A stretch of 19,079 bases of DNA. Origin: Candidatus Poseidoniales archaeon. Its GTDB lineage: Archaea; Thermoplasmatota; Poseidoniia; Poseidoniales; Poseidoniaceae. This document shows positions 14,998-19,079 of this stretch, piece by piece (position 1 is the stretch's first letter; the number at the start of each line of letters is the position of its first letter). The translations under genes were made by a program, and so were the position numbers. The stretch covers positions 1 to 19,079 of the forward strand of contig QXYA01000145.1 of the NCBI GenBank assembly GCA_009887135.1, written 5' to 3'. Under the pieces are notes generated by a model. It searched no databases. It saw only the letters and a list, made by a program, of their open reading frames with translations, and was not told the origin of the DNA.

Positions 14998-16830
14998 TTG
15001 AAGGGAGGTCGCATCTGTAAGAAAAGCATGGGAGGCAGAGCGGTTGCAGTCGGCATCATTTCCCTCTTGCTGATTTCCATTTTCCCACTTGATATCGAGA
15101 ACCATCTGCATCTTGAAGAAGAGGCAGTAATACACTCCTCATCAGCAGTGAGTATCGCATTCTCAAACGGCCCAGTTCAAGCAGAATCTGTTACAGGATT
15201 GAAGACGATTACGTTCAGCATTTCAGGGACGGGAACCATTGATTCGATCTTGGTTGAAATCGCATCACAAGGAGGTGCATATTCCACACTTACAAATCTC
15301 ACAGGTACACCTTGGCTCTTCAATTTCGATTCCACTTCGGTTGCGAATGGCACATACACAATGCGTGCTACTGGCTGGGATACAGATGTGGACGACTCTA
15401 CGTTGACCACATCAGGGGAGTTCACAATCGATAATCACGTCCCCGATATTGCTGCATTCACTGTTCTATCCCCAGATGTTGGAACTGGAACAAGTAGTAC
15501 AGATAGAGCATGGTATAGCATCGCTGAGACAGGCACCTTAGAATTCCGATACGGTGTTTCTGATGATGATTTCAACAGAGCAACCTTACAAAATGTCCCT
15601 GGACCTGGGTCACCTTCTACTGATGGACCTTCGAGCCTTACATACGGCTGGGATTGGTCAAGTGGAAGTTTTTCTGAAGGAACTTGGAATCCTCGACTTA
15701 CTGTTTACGACGATTCCGGATTGAGCAACACATCAACATTATTCATTGGTATCGACCGTACTGGACCAACCATGTCCTCTATCACAATTGGTAGTGGTTC
15801 AACATGGCAATCATCTACAGGTGTGGAACTATCAGGTATTTTGGATGGTGCCAATGATGGAACTGGATCTGGTGTCGAGACTGTTGAACTGAAAATTGAT
15901 TCCGGAACATGGACCGCTATCACCACGAATACACATTCAATTACGCTTGAAGAAGGGAATCATTCTCTCGAATTGCGAGCAACGGATAAGGTTGGTAACG
16001 TTGGAAACACAATTACAGCAACTGTGCAGGTTGACACTACTATTCCTGAAATGGTGGGATGGACTGTTGATGCGCTTACAACCGATCTTGTGGGCCAAGC
16101 CAACATTTCCTTTGCAGCGTATGACTTACTCTCAGGTATTGACGAAAGTGAAATTTCAATACAATACGGATTCGATTTAAACGGTGTTGGCCTAACACCT
16201 GACCTTTCAGGTCAATGGCTTGAAGTTCCAGGTTCTGGACTTGATAGAGACCTTGCACTGGCAAATTGGGCAACAAAGTCTCGTCAGTACCTCATGCTTA
16301 GAGCGACTGTTGTGGACGAAGCAGGGAACAGTGAGACCACAGAACCTAGGGCATTCCAAGTCATGCCAGGACTCGACCTCTATTGGAATGTGACTGAAAC
16401 TGACGTCAACAAACTTGTTGTGCGTCCCGGAGATACATTTGGTAACATCACAATCTCTGGCGAAATCCGTTCCAACAAGGCGTATCCTGGATCAGTGGCT
16501 GTGATTTTAGAAGCTGCTCCTGCCGATCGTAATGCAGCAACAGAATGGACTGTTATGCAAGCACAAACACTTCTCGCAGGTTCCCTTGGCACCGGTGTAG
16601 CATATCTCACATGGAACTACACCGTTCCAAATACTGGACAATACGACCTGCGGGTACGTATCGATCCTTCAAATCTCATCGATGAAAACAGTGAGATCAA
16701 CAACGACCATTACATGGTCGTAACGGGTGCCGATGTCTCATCCCCTGGCCTTGTTCCATCATTCGCTCCAACCATGATTGCACTCCTTTGTGCTGGCTTT
16801 GTCGTAGCTTGGCTTCAACAGCGGGATTGA
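14998..16830 (+). CDS. Secreted Ig-like/CARDB protein with C-terminal membrane anchor
   Basis: A 610-residue surface protein. The N-terminus carries a signal segment (GGRAVAVGIISLLLISIF). The body is a series of extracellular beta-sandwich modules: SVANGTYTMRATGWDTD and VDTTIPEMVGW-type Ig-like repeats with recurring D-K-V-G-N / D-E-A-G-N motifs (near 330 and 440). A last CARDB-like domain follows at about 455-575 (NTGQYDLRVRIDPSNLIDEN). The C-terminus is a short SPGLVPSF motif, a hydrophobic helix and a charged end (QQRD), resembling archaeal surface-protein sorting tails. TTG 14998 follows the purine-rich GGAAGGGGAG; ATG 15028, ten residues in, is an equally good start for the signal peptide. 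It is divergent from the CARDB/zinc-ribbon gene and 26 bp upstream of the KH gene. No enzymatic motif is visible; adhesion or matrix binding is inferred. Confidence 0.82.
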   Translation: MKGGRICKKSMGGRAVAVGIISLLLISIFPLDIENHLHLEEEAVIHSSSAVSIAFSNGPVQAESVTGLKTITFSISGTGTIDSILVEIASQGGAYSTLTNLTGTPWLFNFDSTSVANGTYTMRATGWDTDVDDSTLTTSGEFTIDNHVPDIAAFTVLSPDVGTGTSSTDRAWYSIAETGTLEFRYGVSDDDFNRATLQNVPGPGSPSTDGPSSLTYGWDWSSGSFSEGTWNPRLTVYDDSGLSNTSTLFIGIDRTGPTMSSITIGSGSTWQSSTGVELSGILDGANDGTGSGVETVELKIDSGTWTAITTNTHSITLEEGNHSLELRATDKVGNVGNTITATVQVDTTIPEMVGWTVDALTTDLVGQANISFAAYDLLSGIDESEISIQYGFDLNGVGLTPDLSGQWLEVPGSGLDRDLALANWATKSRQYLMLRATVVDEAGNSETTEPRAFQVMPGLDLYWNVTETDVNKLVVRPGDTFGNITISGEIRSNKAYPGSVAVILEAAPADRNAATEWTVMQAQTLLAGSLGTGVAYLTWNYTVPNTGQYDLRVRIDPSNLIDENSEINNDHYMVVTGADVSSPGLVPSFAPTMIALLCAGFVVAWLQQRD

Positions 16831-16843
16831 AGAACATCGGCTG

Positions 16844-16850
16844 GCGGGTG
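16844..16850 (+). promoter_or_regulatory. Ribosome binding site deciding the KH gene start
   Basis: GGGTGGT lies 6 nt before ATG 16857. It argues against the longer frame that opens at 16788 inside the end of the preceding gene. Confidence 0.55.
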
Positions 16851-16856
16851 GTAATC

Positions 16857-17603
16857 ATGCGACAAGGGCTCCCTCGAATTCCAAAGGACAGAATTGCTGT
16901 TCTCATCGGTTCAAAAGGTACGACTGCAAAGTCACTACGAAATGCATCCGGAGCAAAAGAATTTCACATCGATTCTGAGTCGGGTGATGTGGAAGTAGTA
17001 TGGGGCGAACCTGGCTCTTACGACCCGATTAAAGCGTTAAAGTTTCCAGATGTCATCAAAGCAATTGGAAGAGGGATGGCTCCAAAAGCAGCAATTCGTT
17101 TACTTGAGGATGAGAATTTCTTTGAAATGGTTGATTTGAAGGATTTCGTTGGTAAGCGTTCTCATCAACAGCGAAGAATTCGTGCTCGAATCATTGGAAG
17201 TCAAGGTAAAGTACGTCGCTTGATTGAAAACTTGACCGATGTTGAGATTACAATTTACAAATCGACAGTTGTACTCGTAGGTGATGCTGAAAGTATTGGT
17301 CTTGCCCGGCAAGCCGTTGAGATGCTTGCAGGCGGTTCAGAACACGGAACAGTACTCTCATTCCTTGAGCGACGTAGAAAGCGCATGAAGTTCGATAATC
17401 GTTCTTTAGATTCGATTGAAGCTAAAGAATCCAAGGAAGAACCATCAACTGGTTTCGATGGTCTTGTCCCTGGTTTAGCTGATGTTAGTGAACGAAGAGG
17501 CCGTAAACTCAAAGCGAGTCAAGTCGATCCTGATGATGGTGAAGCCGTCATCGATATGATGGAAATGGCTGAAGATGAACACATTGTTTGGGAAGAAGAA
17601 TGA
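16857..17603 (+). CDS. Two-KH-domain RNA-binding protein, archaeal Dim2/Pno1-like
   Basis: A 248-residue RNA-binding protein like archaeal Dim2 and eukaryotic Pno1/Krr1, which act near the 3' end of small-subunit rRNA during ribosome maturation. Two KH domains are visible: the first with IGSKGTTAKSL at residues 17-27, the second with IGSQGKVRRLI at 113-123 followed by TDVEITIYKSTVVLVGD. Between them is the conserved RGMAPKAAIRLLEDENFFEM segment (72-91) typical of this family. The C-terminal 80 residues are charged and probably disordered, ending in three glutamates. Archaeal KH genes often neighbour RIO1 and aIF1A genes, as here, though in this window the KH gene faces them. The stop lies 1 nt from the RIO1 stop, within a perfect inverted repeat. 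The gene may be cotranscribed with the surface-protein gene 26 bp upstream, an odd functional pairing. Confidence 0.93.
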   Translation: MRQGLPRIPKDRIAVLIGSKGTTAKSLRNASGAKEFHIDSESGDVEVVWGEPGSYDPIKALKFPDVIKAIGRGMAPKAAIRLLEDENFFEMVDLKDFVGKRSHQQRRIRARIIGSQGKVRRLIENLTDVEITIYKSTVVLVGDAESIGLARQAVEMLAGGSEHGTVLSFLERRRKRMKFDNRSLDSIEAKESKEEPSTGFDGLVPGLADVSERRGRKLKASQVDPDDGEAVIDMMEMAEDEHIVWEEE

Positions 17604-17616
17604 TTCATTCTTCTTC
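17592..17616. repeat. Perfect inverted repeat spanning two convergent stop codons
   Basis: Two 12-bp perfect arms, GAAGAAGAATGA and its complement, flank a single T at 17604. Each arm encodes Glu-Glu-Glu-stop for one of the two convergent genes. In RNA from either strand it could fold back, although the 1-nt centre forces opening of the innermost pairs. Confidence 0.8.
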
Positions 17617-18600
17617 GGTTCGATGAACGTGTGATAGGTCCATTTCCAGAACATCATACATTGCATCTGCTAATGTTATGTCAATACCATTCTTATTCGC
17701 CCATTCAACCAACCGAGTTACATCTCGTACAAGGAATTCCTTTGCCTTCGGATGGTGTTGAACAACCCCCTGACCAACATCAATAACGATTGGTCCACCA
17801 TCATGCCACAAGATGTTGTATGGGGAAAAGTCACCATGGACCAAATCCGCTTTCTGCCAAGAAACTGCCAAGAACTCAAGCATTTCATCGAACACTGGTT
17901 GAGGTTTTTCGATTCGAACATCTCGTAATTTAGGAGATGGTTGTATTTCACTACCGAGATATTCCATGATAAGAATATTCTTTTGAATAGCAATAGGACG
18001 CGGGACAGGTAAGCCCCAACGATGCAAACGTGTCAAATTACGATGTTCTTTTCGCACCCAAATATCGACAAGATCTCGATGACGTCGACGAAGTCCTCCG
18101 AAACGAGGATCGCCCTCAATGTACTGCATCAAATTCTTGAATACCGCATTTGAGGTATGGAAGATTTTCACTGCGACCGATTGACCATCATGGTCTGTAC
18201 CATGGAATACGTGAGCTTCTTTGCCTCGAGCGATTGGGAAATCGAGTGTATCCAGTATTCCTGAATTCATCATCTTGTAAAGTGACATTAAGGTCAGTCT
18301 GTCAAAGACTTGGTCAAACGTTCTTCTATCGACCCAATCATAGGACCCAGTGCCCATAGCGCCTTGAATACGGTTTTCAATTTTCTTGAACATGCGCTTG
18401 TTTCGCTCATCCTTCATCCAATTAAATGAACTATTTTTTCCCGCTAAGTCTTCAACAAACTTTGAAGCATGTCGCTCATCGAAATCTGCGTCTGCTTTAT
18501 CATCCAAAGACATTGGACGCTTGTTGTGTTTCTTGCGGGTTTTACGACGTTGAGGAGTACGCTCGCTCAGTTCATCCCAATCATCATTTGAACGCGACAT
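17605..18600 (-). CDS. rio1: RIO1-family serine protein kinase/ATPase
   Basis: An atypical kinase acting in late small-subunit maturation. It binds pre-40S/30S particles and uses ATP hydrolysis for release. Motifs are GKEAHVFHG in the nucleotide loop (126-134), the ATP-binding lysine K145 in VAVKIFHTS, the RIO1-specific segment FKNLMQYIEGDPRFGG, WVRKEHRNLTRLHRWGLPVP, catalytic D257 with N262 in HGDFSPYN, and metal-binding D274 in IDVGQGVVQHHPKA. The proline in HGDFSPYN differs from the usual HGDLSEYN. At 331 residues it has a basic, probably disordered N-terminal extension of about 60 residues (QRRKTRKKHNKRP) beyond the usual archaeal length. It lies 54 bp downstream of the aIF1A gene on the same strand, with a purine-rich AGGAAGGG before ATG 18600, so the two likely form an operon. 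Confidence 0.95.
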   Translation of the reverse strand: MSRSNDDWDELSERTPQRRKTRKKHNKRPMSLDDKADADFDERHASKFVEDLAGKNSSFNWMKDERNKRMFKKIENRIQGAMGTGSYDWVDRRTFDQVFDRLTLMSLYKMMNSGILDTLDFPIARGKEAHVFHGTDHDGQSVAVKIFHTSNAVFKNLMQYIEGDPRFGGLRRRHRDLVDIWVRKEHRNLTRLHRWGLPVPRPIAIQKNILIMEYLGSEIQPSPKLRDVRIEKPQPVFDEMLEFLAVSWQKADLVHGDFSPYNILWHDGGPIVIDVGQGVVQHHPKAKEFLVRDVTRLVEWANKNGIDITLADAMYDVLEMDLSHVHRTEEE

Positions 18601-18654
18601 AGCATACCCTTCCTGTTGGAGGTTTGTTGGGGAGGAACATCAATGCTTTGATGA

Positions 18655-19077
18655 TTAAGCGAACAATGCGTCGATATCATCGTCGTCATCGTCATCATCA
18701 TCAAGCGGTTCTGGTTCAACTGATTCTGCTGGTTCCTCAACCACTACTGGCTCTTCAACGGCCTCTTCGGCGACTTCTTCGACAGAATCATCGCTTCCAA
18801 ACAAATCGTCTTCATCGTCGTCATCATCATCACCAAACAGATCATCATCATCGTCTTCTTCAACGACCTCAGGTGCATCAGAGATACCGAACAAGTCATC
18901 GTCGTCATCATCATCGTCAACACGATCATTCATGCCAAACATATCAACAACTTCCGGAAGCACTTGTTTTCTTGACAAATACATAGCCTGAGTCTTTGTA
19001 TAACGATGCTTTACATCAGCTTTTGAATCTTGGAAATCCCATGGCCAGACAATGATGAGGTCGCCTTCACGAACCCA
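18655..19077 (-). CDS. eif1A: Translation initiation factor aIF1A with long acidic tail, 5' partial
   Basis: The C-terminal part of the OB-fold initiation factor that binds the small-subunit A site and aids start selection. The start lies beyond the window edge; the frame reads through position 19077. The family signature is visible at the edge: WVREGDLIIVWPWDFQDSKA, then DVKHRYTKTQAMYLSRK. After the core comes a tail of about 85 residues, almost all Asp and Glu, broken by three DDLFG-type blocks (encoded near 18893-18918, 18829-18845 and 18800-18820) and ending in DIDALFA. Archaeal aIF1A proteins usually end soon after the OB fold and its helix, whereas eukaryotic eIF1A has an acidic tail closing in DIDDI that contacts eIF5B. 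The tail is therefore the odd part. It is upstream of RIO1 on the same strand. Confidence 0.93.
   Translation of the reverse strand, partial: WVREGDLIIVWPWDFQDSKADVKHRYTKTQAMYLSRKQVLPEVVDMFGMNDRVDDDDDDDDLFGISDAPEVVEEDDDDDLFGDDDDDDEDDLFGSDDSVEEVAEEAVEEPVVVEEPAESVEPEPLDDDDDDDDDIDALFA
18676..18917. repeat. Interspersed trinucleotide-rich tracts encoding poly-Asp
   Basis: Runs of mixed TCA/TCG triplets on the plus strand (near 18676-18703, 18810-18833, 18841-18860 and 18896-18918) are GAC and GAT codons of the aIF1A tail. The two aspartate codons alternate irregularly, so these are not pure microsatellites. Confidence 0.6.
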
Positions 19078-19079
19078 TT

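Noticed and set aside
16788..16856. Upstream extension of the KH protein
   Set aside because: It overlaps the end of the preceding gene, and a ribosome binding site with correct spacing supports ATG 16857.
18624..18986. Plus-strand His/Arg-rich frame of 120 codons
   Set aside because: It is the antisense of the poly-Asp tail codons of aIF1A; the aIF1A signature on the other strand is unambiguous.

Overview
The window looks like chromosomal DNA of a marine euryarchaeon, most likely Marine Group II (Candidatus Poseidoniales, Thermoplasmatota). Reasons: archaeal-type information genes (Taw1/TYW1, archaeal uS2, aIF1A, RIO1 kinase, two-KH Dim2/Pno1-like protein); TATA-like boxes 22-28 bp before several start codons, as in leaderless archaeal transcripts; many winged-helix regulators; long secreted CARDB/Ig-like proteins; and a bacterial-style beta-oxidation fusion enzyme in a moderate-GC genome. 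The genus-level placement is inference from the sequence alone.

Layout. 1-1377: 3' part of a PiT phosphate permease fused to a PhoU-like domain. 1476-2486: Taw1. 2523-3933: a tightly coupled trio of a minimal E1-like enzyme, a JAMM/JAB metalloprotease and an 80-residue helical protein, joined by two TTGA stop/start overlaps. 3930-5996 (minus): 3-hydroxyacyl-CoA dehydrogenase/enoyl-CoA hydratase fusion, divergent from an HxlR regulator (6097-6552). 6600-8451: a membrane-anchored double winged-helix protein and a larger winged-helix protein, the latter ATGA-coupled to a tRNA-dihydrouridine synthase (8448-9488). 9477-10085 (minus): ribosomal protein uS2, outside its usual archaeal gene cluster. 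10208-11383: a Cas4-like nuclease with four membrane helices inserted in the nuclease fold. 11373-16830: a surface group of a lipoprotein, a CARDB-TM-zinc-ribbon protein and a divergent secreted Ig-like protein. 16857-19077: the KH protein, facing RIO1 kinase and aIF1A, a ribosome-maturation/initiation group.

How the parts work together. Several genes act on RNA or translation: Taw1 and Dus modify tRNA, uS2 is a small-subunit protein, and KH/RIO1/aIF1A act in small-subunit maturation and initiation. The HxlR regulator probably controls the fatty-acid enzyme. The three coding sequences at 11373-16830 would form an envelope module.

Gene packing is extreme. All four convergent junctions overlap (4, 12 and 11 nt) or are 1 nt apart, so no dedicated terminator fits between them. 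No intergenic gap exceeds about 170 bp. I saw no rRNA, tRNA, CRISPR array or insertion sequence. The best candidates for undescribed biology are the E1/JAB/small-protein cassette, the membrane Cas4-like nuclease and the eukaryote-like acidic tail on aIF1A.
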